From contig JAQUZK010000041.1 in the NCBI GenBank assembly GCA_028691335.1, positions 1-9,136 on the forward strand: DNA of 9,136 nt, in the 5' to 3' direction. The stretch's first letter is position 1. Each line of letters opens with the position of its first letter. This document shows, piece by piece, positions 1-5,590 of this stretch. The notes under the pieces are model-generated. The model was not told the origin of the DNA and ran no database searches. It saw only the letters and a program-made list of their open reading frames with translations. The DNA comes from Candidatus Izemoplasmatales bacterium. Lineage in GTDB: Bacteria; Bacillota_I; Bacilli_A; Izemoplasmatales; Hujiaoplasmataceae. A program made the position numbers and the translations under genes.

Positions 1-159
1 TTGTTTTTCAATTTCCTCATTTAAGCTTTTAATATTAGCGGTATTAGCAGTTATTGCATGTTTTGAGGTTAATAGATAGTTTCCATACCCAGTCGCTACT
101 TCAATAACATCACCTTTTTTACCTCTACCTTTAACATCTTTAATTAATATTAGTTTCAT
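1..159 (-). CDS. rplI: Ribosomal protein L9, N-terminal 53 residues, possible independent internal start (partial)
   Basis: The reading begins MKLILIKDVKGRGKKG and continues with GYGNYLLTSKHAI, the L9 N-terminal domain that binds 23S rRNA, followed by the beginning of the long connecting helix. L9 is usually about 150 residues, so roughly the last 95 lie beyond the left edge. This Met is codon 674 of the gdpP frame, so the segment is both the tail of the fusion and a possible stand-alone gene. A perfect SD 8 nt upstream supports internal initiation. L9 is needed in ribosomal amounts while GdpP is a low-abundance membrane enzyme, so I infer that most L9 comes from this internal start. In B. 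subtilis the two genes are adjacent but separate. Confidence 0.85.
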   Translation of the reverse strand, partial: MKLILIKDVKGRGKKGDVIEVATGYGNYLLTSKHAITANTANIKSLNEEIEKQ

Positions 160-2178
160 AGATTCTTCCTCCTTAAAGTTTTCAGAGATTAACATTTCTA
201 TTTCTTGAGCTATTTTATCCGGAGAGGCATCTTTAATTTGAGCGGCAGCATTGTTTAAATGGCCTCCTCCGCCTAATTTTTCCATAATTATTTGCACATT
301 GAAATTATTGATTGATCTTGCAGAAACGGCTACAGTATCATTCGAAATAAAACCAATTGCGAAAGCAGCAATTATATTATCGATTTCGAGTAATTCGTCA
401 GCGGTTTTAGCTAGTTGTGTTCGATCTGTCAAATCATTTTTTTCAAGAACTGTTAAAGCAAAATGGCTATTAAAAATCTTAGCTCTATTTACTAGATTTG
501 ATTTTGTTTTAATATCATCAAGAGATTCTCTTAAAATAAGTTTTGCTTTTGATGGCTCCGCTCCAAACAATCTTAATTTTGCGGCTGATTCAAAAGTTCT
601 AGCACCAGTTCGAACAGTAAAATTATTTGTATCTATCATCATTCCAGCTAACATGATTGTAGCTTCAAACGGATCGATTATTACATCTTCTCTGAAAAAA
701 TCAATTAATTCGGTAACTAATTCCACAGATGATGATGCATAAGGTTCAACGTAGTTCATCAACATGTCAGATATTTGATTATCTAATCTTCTATGATGAT
801 CTATAACTACTATATGCTTAGTCTTTTCTGTTAGAGTAGGCACATTAGATTGAACTGGTGAATGATGATCAACTAAAATAAGTAATGATTCGTGATTGAT
901 TTGATCTATTGCATCATCAGGATCAATAATATAATCTAACAGTTTAACGTATTCTTGATTCAACATATTTATTAGTTTAGATGTAGTTTGGTCAACATTA
1001 TCAAAATCTAAAACAATTTTTGATTTCTTATTTTTTGTTAAAGCCATTTCCAACAAACCGATAGCTGCTCCAAGAGCATCTAAATCGGTAAATTGATGTG
1101 GCATTATATATACACTAGAACGTTCAGAGAAGAAATCTTCAAGAGCTCTTGAATTTACTTTCGCTGCGATTTTAGAACGCTTTTCGACTGTGTTTGTCTT
1201 ACCACCGAAAAACTTAATTGGTTGATTTTTTAAATTAACAACCACTTGATCACCACCACGCGCAATGGCTAGTTTTAAAGCTTCTTCTGCAGCTTCTCCT
1301 AGTTCAGACGGTGTAGCTTCATAAGCAGCTATTCCGATAGAAAGAGTAACTCTAATATCGTTTTCACTAGCTATTTTACTGATTGTATTCAAAATATTAA
1401 ATTGTTCTTTCATTAGATGGTCTAATTTTTTTCTTTCAAACATGATAACTGATTTTTCAGGACGCAAATTAATGAAATAAATATCATTACTAGAGCACCA
1501 ATTATTAAGCGATGACAATAATAAACCTTGAATATTTGCCTTAACTTGAAAATCTAAGTTCGATGTTGCTTCATTAAAGTTATCAAGACTCATTACACCA
1601 ATTACATCAGAATAATCATAATATTTTTGTTTAATTAACTCTCTTTCAGTAACTTCAAACAAATATATTGTTCCATTTTTAGGATAGTGTACTACATCGT
1701 AAGTTTTATCGTAAACTTGTGTCATAAACTTACCAATACGTTTTGAAACATTCTCGTATAAATCCCTATTAATAACTTTAATTACTCTATCAACTAAGGC
1801 ATTCGAAAATATTTCCTTAGCATATCCGTTAGCATACACGATATTAAAATCTTCATCATAAAGCATAATTCCTATTGGAAGTGTAGAAAGCGCTATTTCT
1901 TCGCTATTAAATCTTTTCTTTTGTTGAGACTGAATCTCACGTATTTTATTCTCTAGTTCAGAAATTCTTTGTGTTTTAATTCTTGTCAAATGATCTGAAA
2001 CTACAAGCCATAACATTAAAAGTAAAAGTAAAACATTATAGAAAACAAAATATTCTAATCCGAGATTTTGTAAAATCGGAAAAACTCCCTCCGGAAAAAG
2101 GAATAAATATCCTGCGACTATTAAAACCACAAAGATTATGAACCATAAGATAATTTTTGTTGTTTTATTCTTTTTCAT
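1..2178 (-). CDS. gdpP-rplI: GdpP c-di-AMP phosphodiesterase fused in frame to ribosomal protein L9 (3' end outside window)
   Basis: My own translation from ATG at 2178 stays open through 726 codons to the window edge. Residues 1-673 form a complete GdpP, close to the roughly 660 aa usual for the family: two membrane segments (about 8-27 and 42-60), a charged helical linker (62-92), a PAS-like region (about 93-170), a degenerate GGDEF domain (about 190-318, ending ARGGDQVVV), then DHH and DHHA1 domains. Visible catalytic-type residues are H361, D365 and D367, D437, the D460-H461-H462 triad and D516, with GGGGHLNNAAAQ at 636-647. In the family this enzyme hydrolyses cyclic di-AMP to pApA at the membrane. 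No stop follows: residue 674 is the Met of L9. The start has an SD (CGAGG, 2190-2186) 7 nt upstream and no in-frame start codon before it. The GdpP identification is near certain. Whether the fusion is real or caused by a base error cannot be settled here. Confidence 0.9.
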   Translation of the reverse strand, partial: MKKNKTTKIILWFIIFVVLIVAGYLFLFPEGVFPILQNLGLEYFVFYNVLLLLLMLWLVVSDHLTRIKTQRISELENKIREIQSQQKKRFNSEEIALSTLPIGIMLYDEDFNIVYANGYAKEIFSNALVDRVIKVINRDLYENVSKRIGKFMTQVYDKTYDVVHYPKNGTIYLFEVTERELIKQKYYDYSDVIGVMSLDNFNEATSNLDFQVKANIQGLLLSSLNNWCSSNDIYFINLRPEKSVIMFERKKLDHLMKEQFNILNTISKIASENDIRVTLSIGIAAYEATPSELGEAAEEALKLAIARGGDQVVVNLKNQPIKFFGGKTNTVEKRSKIAAKVNSRALEDFFSERSSVYIMPHQFTDLDALGAAIGLLEMALTKNKKSKIVLDFDNVDQTTSKLINMLNQEYVKLLDYIIDPDDAIDQINHESLLILVDHHSPVQSNVPTLTEKTKHIVVIDHHRRLDNQISDMLMNYVEPYASSSVELVTELIDFFREDVIIDPFEATIMLAGMMIDTNNFTVRTGARTFESAAKLRLFGAEPSKAKLILRESLDDIKTKSNLVNRAKIFNSHFALTVLEKNDLTDRTQLAKTADELLEIDNIIAAFAIGFISNDTVAVSARSINNFNVQIIMEKLGGGGHLNNAAAQIKDASPDKIAQEIEMLISENFKEEESMKLILIKDVKGRGKKGDVIEVATGYGNYLLTSKHAITANTANIKSLNEEIEKQ
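168..174 (-). promoter_or_regulatory. Internal Shine-Dalgarno for rplI inside the gdpP frame
   Basis: The minus strand reads AAGGAGG here, a perfect match to the anti-SD, followed by an 8-nt spacer (AAGAATCT) and ATG at 159. In the gdpP frame the same bases encode part of a Lys-Glu-Glu-Glu stretch at the domain junction. It matches in strength and spacing the sites before rpsF and rpsR, so it would be expected to work. Confidence 0.85.
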
Positions 2179-2209
2179 TCGAAAACCTCGCTTGAATTCA
2201 TAATAAAAT

Positions 2210-2218
2210 ATTATACCA
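2210..2218 (-). promoter_or_regulatory. Extended -10 promoter of gdpP-rplI
   Basis: The minus strand reads TGGTATAAT, which is a consensus -10 with the extended TGn element. No good -35 is visible at 16-18 nt; the best is an AT-rich hexamer, consistent with an extended -10 promoter. Transcription would start near 2203, giving a leader of only about 25 nt. The element lies between the rpsR terminator and gdpP, so gdpP is probably transcribed separately from the rpsF operon. Confidence 0.75.
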
Positions 2219-2284
2219 TAAACAGTATAAAAAATAAACTTGATAAGATGTAAAAAGGCACAACTTTAGAAAATTCAAACTTGC

Positions 2285-2314
2285 AAATAAAAAACCTACT
2301 TGAGAAGTAGGTTT
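2285..2314 (-). terminator. Rho-independent terminator of the rpsF-ssb-rpsR operon
   Basis: The arms at 2292-2300 and 2306-2314 are perfect 9-bp complements around a 5-nt loop that can close by one more pair. On the minus strand the hairpin runs into a T-rich tract (TTTTTTATTT counting the arm's last bases). It begins 12 nt after the rpsR stop, as expected for an operon end. Confidence 0.88.
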
Positions 2315-2326
2315 ATTAGAATCAGT

Positions 2327-2566
2327 TTATTCTTTAACGTATGGTAGTAAAGCCATGAAACGTGCTCTTTTTATCGCTACAGCTAAGTGTTTTTGATAAT
2401 AAGCGCTAGTTCCAGTTACACGTCTTGGTAAAATTTTGCCTCTATCAGAAACATATTTTCTTAATAGTTCAAAATCTTTAAAATCTATGTATGTAACTTT
2501 ATTTTCAGTGAAATAGCATCTTTTTCTATTTCTACGACCTCTTGATTTAAATCCTGGTCTAGCCAT
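2327..2566 (-). CDS. rpsR: 30S ribosomal protein S18
   Basis: This 79-residue protein is full length for S18. Diagnostic stretches are RKRCYF (15-20), then IDFKDFELLRKYVSDRGKIL, PRRVTGTSAYYQ and the end IKRARFMALLPYV. S18 forms a heterodimer with S6 on the 16S rRNA platform. The basic N-terminal arm is rich in Arg and Lys. The start is fixed by a perfect AAGGAGG 8 nt upstream, lying in the 16-nt gap after ssb. It is the last gene of the rpsF-ssb-rpsR operon and is followed by a strong terminator. Nothing is unusual in the protein. Confidence 0.98.
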   Translation of the reverse strand: MARPGFKSRGRRNRKRCYFTENKVTYIDFKDFELLRKYVSDRGKILPRRVTGTSAYYQKHLAVAIKRARFMALLPYVKE

Positions 2567-2582
2567 AATTCATTCCTCCTTC

Positions 2583-2999
2583 TTAAAATGGTAAGTCATC
2601 TTCAATGTTATTGAAGTTTCCTGTATCAACGTCATCATCTTGAGTTTTGTCATTATAATCATTTTCAGTTCCTTGAGACTTAGTGTCTAAAAATACTACA
2701 GAATCACAAACTATTTCAGTTACGTATCTTCTTGCATTAATTTTTTCATCCATGTAGTCTCTTGTCTGTAAACGACCTTCAATGGCAACCATTGAACCTT
2801 TATTAACATATTTAGCTACATTTTCAGCTTGTTTACGCCAAGCTGTACAGTTGAAAAAGTCTGCGTTTTTATCATTAGTATTTGATTGAAACGGACGATT
2901 AACAGCTAAAGAAAACGTGCATACAGGGATATTGTTTGGCGTGTATCTAAGTTCAGGATCTCTTGTAAGACGCCCGATTAATACAACTTTGTTAAACAT
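2583..2999 (-). CDS. ssb: Single-stranded DNA-binding protein
   Basis: At 138 residues this is a compact SSB. The OB-fold covers about residues 1-105: it begins MFNKVVLIGRLTRDPELRYT, with FFNCTAWRKQAENVAKY in the middle and the strand motif GSMVAIEGRLQTRDY. After it comes a short polar tail ending in the acidic tip DDLPF, the peptide by which SSB recruits replication and repair partners. The protein coats single-stranded DNA as a tetramer in this family. The SD (AGGAGG) begins within the rpsF stop codon, so translation is probably coupled to rpsF. The tail is short, about 30 residues, relative to many SSBs. Confidence 0.97.
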   Translation of the reverse strand: MFNKVVLIGRLTRDPELRYTPNNIPVCTFSLAVNRPFQSNTNDKNADFFNCTAWRKQAENVAKYVNKGSMVAIEGRLQTRDYMDEKINARRYVTEIVCDSVVFLDTKSQGTENDYNDKTQDDDVDTGNFNNIEDDLPF

Positions 3000-3010
3000 A
3001 ATATTCCCTC

Positions 3011-3301
3011 CTAAGCTTCGTCTCTAGCTATGACAATATGACGAATGACATCTTCACGAATTTTCATAACACGATCTAGTTCTTGAATAGCTTCTTTTGG
3101 AGCAACTACATCTAAAACAACGTAGTACCCTTTTGAAAAGTCAGCTATTTCATAAGCTAAATCTTTGATGCCCCATTCATTCACTTTAACTTCTTCAGAA
3201 CCTAAATTTGTTAAAATTTTATTGAGTTCTTCAATTAAATTTTTTCTAGTTTGTTCTTCCAAGTTTGGACGAATGATGTACATGATTTCGTATCTTTTCA
3301 T
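3011..3301 (-). CDS. rpsF: 30S ribosomal protein S6
   Basis: The 96-residue protein matches S6 in length and pattern: MKRYEIMYIIRPNLEEQ at the start, WGIKDLAYEIADFSKGYYVVLD in the centre and IREDVIRHIVIARDEA at the end. S6 binds S18 and the central domain of 16S rRNA. It is first in the rpsF-ssb-rpsR operon, with a perfect AAGGAGG at 3316-3310, 8 nt before the ATG, and a roughly 58-nt leader carrying a small hairpin. The stop TAG overlaps the ssb SD. In many bacteria the S6:S18 pair represses this operon by binding the leader, which may apply here. Confidence 0.97.
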   Translation of the reverse strand: MKRYEIMYIIRPNLEEQTRKNLIEELNKILTNLGSEEVKVNEWGIKDLAYEIADFSKGYYVVLDVVAPKEAIQELDRVMKIREDVIRHIVIARDEA

Positions 3302-3327
3302 ATCCTATACCTCCTTTTGGTCTTTTG

Positions 3328-3341
3328 GCTGCTATAGCAGC
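3328..3341 (-). promoter_or_regulatory. Leader hairpin of the rpsF operon, candidate autoregulatory element
   Basis: The 14-nt sequence GCTGCTATAGCAGC is a perfect palindrome in the transcribed leader, 12 nt upstream of the SD. As RNA it folds into a 5-bp GC-rich stem with a UAUA loop, standing out in an AT-rich leader. A direct repeat CCAAAAG-A-CCAAAAG follows (3328-3314), and its second copy overlaps the SD. Earlier UUUUG in the leader could pair with CAAAA of either copy to extend the stem across an asymmetric internal loop. Known S6:S18 leader sites carry an unpaired CCG, which I do not find here, so the assignment is tentative. Confidence 0.45.
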
Positions 3342-3365
3342 AAGTGAGATAAATCAAAACGATGT

Positions 3366-3394
3366 TTTATAACACAGTTACTAATCTTTGTCTA
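3366..3394 (-). promoter_or_regulatory. Promoter of rpsF-ssb-rpsR
   Basis: On the minus strand the -35 TAGACA (3394-3389) and -10 TATAAA (3371-3366) are exactly 17 nt apart. The -10 is preceded by TGT, giving an extended -10. Upstream (about 3395-3440) the DNA is almost pure A and T, like the UP elements of strongly expressed ribosomal operons. The predicted start near 3359 gives a leader of about 58 nt. Confidence 0.82.
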
Positions 3395-3463
3395 GAAAAA
3401 AAGGTTATGATTTTTTATATATAAACTTAATTAACTAACAGAGATTTTTGTGTATATTATTTT

Positions 3464-3489
3464 AAAAAAAACACCTTTTCAGGTGTTTT
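3464..3489 (-). terminator. Rho-independent terminator of the lipoprotein gene
   Basis: Perfect 9-bp arms at 3468-3476 and 3481-3489 enclose a four-base loop that reads GAAA on the minus strand, a stable GNRA tetraloop. The stem is followed by an unbroken run of eight T residues (3471-3464, counting the last bases of the arm). It lies 16 nt after the lipoprotein stop and upstream of the rpsF promoter, so it insulates the two units. Confidence 0.92.
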
Positions 3490-3505
3490 ATATGCATAAA
3501 ATTAT

Positions 3506-4045
3506 TTATTCAACTGCTTCGCTAGTTCCTTGGAATATAGCAACTACTTCATCGTAATAACTAGCTGTTGTGTCTACTATCAAAATACAATTACCATTTT
3601 TATATTCACTTTCGTCTAAACCAGCAATCAATCCAGCTAAATGAGGACTTGCGGCAATAACTTCTTGCATTTTTTCTTCATTTTTGAACTCTAAGATAAT
3701 TCCTACTATATCATCACCATTACTAAAAGCATAAGTGTTAAATCCTAGAACTGAAGCTAACACATTTTCTGTGGTAGTCGTCGCAGGTTCACCAGTCATT
3801 GTAGTGGTAATATCATTATAAGTTGTTGTTGTCATGGTTGTTGATTCAATAGTAATATTTAATTCTGAAACAATAATATCAATATCAGAAAACAATTGAA
3901 CTCCATCTTTGTAATTATGTTCGTAAATGTTGTATCCAGCATCTTCAAAGTTTTTCGCTATTTTATTCATTGAACTACAAGCAGTTAAAGCTCCAATCAA
4001 CAATACAAATGTAAATAATACTAGTAACTTTTTAAATCTTTTCAT
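3506..4045 (-). CDS. Lipoprotein of unknown function with Thr-rich segment
   Basis: The N-terminus is a lipoprotein signal: MKRFKK, a hydrophobic core (residues 7-20) and the lipobox LTAC, so the predicted lipidated Cys is residue 23. The mature protein of about 157 residues would sit on the outer face of the membrane. Residues 24-65 look like a small alpha/beta module with AKNFEDAGYNIYEHN. Residues 66-92 are a low-complexity Thr-rich stretch (TTMTTTT, TTTM, ATTTT). Residues 97-175 resume an ordinary folded pattern. I do not recognise the family. The gene is a stand-alone unit with its own consensus promoter and terminator. An imperfect SD (AGGATGG) lies 6 nt before the ATG. Extracellular localisation is well supported, but the role is not. 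Confidence 0.85.
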   Translation of the reverse strand: MKRFKKLLVLFTFVLLIGALTACSSMNKIAKNFEDAGYNIYEHNYKDGVQLFSDIDIIVSELNITIESTTMTTTTYNDITTTMTGEPATTTTENVLASVLGFNTYAFSNGDDIVGIILEFKNEEKMQEVIAASPHLAGLIAGLDESEYKNGNCILIVDTTASYYDEVVAIFQGTSEAVE

Positions 4046-4090
4046 TCTACACCATCCTAAATATATTTTTATATATATTATCTCTTGAAA

Positions 4091-4119
4091 ATTATATCTT
4101 ATTCAAAGGTTTATGTCAA
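4091..4119 (-). promoter_or_regulatory. Consensus sigma-70/sigma-A type promoter of the lipoprotein gene
   Basis: The minus strand has TTGACA (4119-4114) and TATAAT (4096-4091) with a 17-nt spacer, a perfect match to the housekeeping consensus in both hexamers and spacing. Transcription should start near 4084, giving a leader of about 39 nt that is almost entirely A and T with weak self-complementarity just before the SD. The promoter lies immediately after the DUF1295 stop codon. Confidence 0.9.
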
Positions 4120-4131
4120 TATTATCTTTGA

Positions 4132-5007
4132 TTATGCTTTTTTGCGAAACGGAAGAATCATCGATACTTTTTCTTTGTATTCTAAATACCCAGGTCTATT
4201 TGATAATTTCTTCTCCATCATTGGAATCGAGATAAACATGAATAGTAAAATCATAAGTATTGGATAAATTAAATTAAAATTAATCACTTTTTGGTTAGAA
4301 AAATACATAATATAAATACCAATCCAAAAAGTTAGTTCTCCCAAATAGTTTGGATGTCTTGAGTATTTCCAAAGACCTTGATCTATACAAGATTTATTTT
4401 TAGTATGATTCATTCTAAACTCATACATTTGCTTATCTGCTACAAATTGAATAATTGGAGCTACAATTGAAAGGGCAAACCCGACTATAAAAATAAGATT
4501 AACACCTTCAAACAACATGATATCATGAGCGTTTATTAACTGTATGTATACTACAAGTGTAGGTATCATGTGTATTCCAAAAAAATTTGTTATCAAATAA
4601 ATTTTTGGCGCTTGATTTTTTAAGTGAGTATATCGCCAATCTTGGTGCTTAAATCCTTGCCAATTTTTCCACCAATTATATGTTAGTCTAATACCCCAAA
4701 ATAATATCGCTATCATTAATAGAATGACATTTAAAGAAAAGTTTTTGTATATTAGCATCCATTCAAAAGCTAACAATATTGGTACTACGCTCCAGTAAGG
4801 GTCATACATAGAGGCGTTTTTAGTTATCACACTTGATATAAAGACGATGATAGTCATTATTGTTGTTGATAACAACCCAGTCATAATTGGATCATAATTA
4901 TTGTTAACTCCATAAGATATTACCAAAGAGCCAACTAAAAAAGCAAATAAATAAACAATCACAAAAACCCATAAAGTATTTTTTCTTGATAAAGACGTCA
5001 AATCCAT
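4132..5007 (-). CDS. DUF1295 family integral membrane protein (steroid-5-alpha-reductase/ICMT-like)
   Basis: The 291-residue protein is strongly hydrophobic with about seven or eight membrane segments (roughly 13-34, 40-61, 68-88, 90-108, 130-155, 165-190, 222-243, 246-265). Family signatures are MYDPYWSVVPILLA (67-80), the NWWKNWQGFKHQDWRYT loop, and the C-terminal core GLWKYSRHPNYLGELTFW followed by RPGYLEYKEKVSMILPF. The SRHPNYLGE block is shared with isoprenylcysteine carboxyl methyltransferases and sterol or enoyl reductases that bind SAM or NADPH. The true substrate of bacterial DUF1295 proteins is not known to me. A strong SD (GGGGAGG) lies 10 nt before the ATG. It has its own likely promoter and no visible terminator, so some read-through into the lipoprotein gene is possible. 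Confidence 0.9.
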   Translation of the reverse strand: MDLTSLSRKNTLWVFVIVYLFAFLVGSLVISYGVNNNYDPIMTGLLSTTIMTIIVFISSVITKNASMYDPYWSVVPILLAFEWMLIYKNFSLNVILLMIAILFWGIRLTYNWWKNWQGFKHQDWRYTHLKNQAPKIYLITNFFGIHMIPTLVVYIQLINAHDIMLFEGVNLIFIVGFALSIVAPIIQFVADKQMYEFRMNHTKNKSCIDQGLWKYSRHPNYLGELTFWIGIYIMYFSNQKVINFNLIYPILMILLFMFISIPMMEKKLSNRPGYLEYKEKVSMILPFRKKA

Positions 5008-5042
5008 TTGAAATAAACCTCCCCAAAAGTATGCAGTATTAA

Positions 5043-5057
5043 GATTGTATCACAATC
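5043..5057 (-). promoter_or_regulatory. Extended -10 promoter overlapped by an inverted repeat, upstream of the DUF1295 gene
   Basis: On the minus strand TGATACAAT (5052-5044) is an extended -10 with one mismatch in the hexamer; the -35 is weak. It is embedded in a perfect inverted repeat, GATTGT-GAT-ACAATC, occupying the entire 15 nt. Transcription would start near 5037, leaving a leader of about 30 nt. The repeat could be a repressor operator. It is less likely to be the pncC terminator because no T-run follows. Confidence 0.5.
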
Positions 5058-5089
5058 GCTTTTCTAAATATAGATTAATTCCAAAAAAA

Positions 5090-5578
5090 TTATAATTTTT
5101 CTATAATCTTTGAAAAAGTAAATTCAGTTATTTTATATTGAATAATTTCTCTTGAACCTGAAAAAACTTTTTTGTTAATCTCAACGTTATTTCCCACCAT
5201 AATACCTATGTAGGTTTCGCCTACTTCGTGGTTGTCAAAAACCAGAGGTCCAGCTATTCCTGATACTGCGATTAAAACTTCGGCAGAAGTTTTATTTTTT
5301 AAGCCTAGTAACATCTCACGAACTACTTCTTCAGAATAAACTGAATGGTTTTTAATAGTTTGTTCACTAACTCCTAAAACATTCAATTTAGCATTATTAG
5401 AATAAACAACATAGCTCATATCTAAAACTTTTGAAGCACCACTTACTTTTGTCAAAGAACTGACCAACAACCCTCCAGTGACAGATTCAGCGAAACTAAT
5501 TTTATATCCTTTTTCACTTAATTTATTAATCAAAGTCTTGGATTGTTTTTTAATAATATCGCTATATTTTTCTTCCAT
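5090..5578 (-). CDS. pncC: CinA C-terminal domain protein, nicotinamide-nucleotide amidase-like
   Basis: This is a stand-alone CinA C-terminal domain of 162 residues, the usual size. Signatures are FAESVTGGLLVSSLTKVSGAS (29-49), the VVYSNNAKLNVLGV block (57-70), HSVYSEEVVREM (78-89) and SGIAGP (106-111). In the family these enzymes remove the amide from nicotinamide mononucleotide, recycling a by-product of NAD-dependent DNA ligase. It departs from the usual form: AESVTGG replaces AESCTGG, and the Gly-rich loop normally after TGIAGP (GPGGG) is absent, reading GPLVFDNHEVG. Activity is therefore likely but not certain. The gap after ychF is 12 nt with an AGAAGG SD, so it belongs to the tkt-tatD-ychF operon. 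I see no terminator after it. Confidence 0.88.
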   Translation of the reverse strand: MEEKYSDIIKKQSKTLINKLSEKGYKISFAESVTGGLLVSSLTKVSGASKVLDMSYVVYSNNAKLNVLGVSEQTIKNHSVYSEEVVREMLLGLKNKTSAEVLIAVSGIAGPLVFDNHEVGETYIGIMVGNNVEINKKVFSGSREIIQYKITEFTFSKIIEKL

Positions 5579-5590
5579 AATTTTTACCTT

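Noticed and set aside
251..742. 163-codon open frame on the plus strand
   Set aside because: It lies wholly antisense to the DHH/DHHA1 part of gdpP, whose motifs are unmistakable; the antisense translation shows no recognisable domain.
2175..2201. Eight-codon minus-strand mini-ORF whose TGA overlaps the gdpP ATG
   Set aside because: Its ATG would sit within a few bases of the predicted transcription start with no SD, and the stop-start overlap can easily occur by chance. The SD inside it is the one used by gdpP.
3165..3347. Plus-strand frame across rpsF and its leader
   Set aside because: Antisense to S6 and its SD; a shadow of that gene.
3461..3490. Bidirectional terminator serving a plus-strand gene
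   Set aside because: On the plus strand the stem is followed by only four T residues and no plus-strand gene precedes it; the eight-T run is on the minus strand.
4085..4267. 60-codon plus-strand open frame
   Set aside because: It overlaps the lipoprotein promoter and the C-terminal coding part of the DUF1295 gene on the other strand; no SD of note and no domain.
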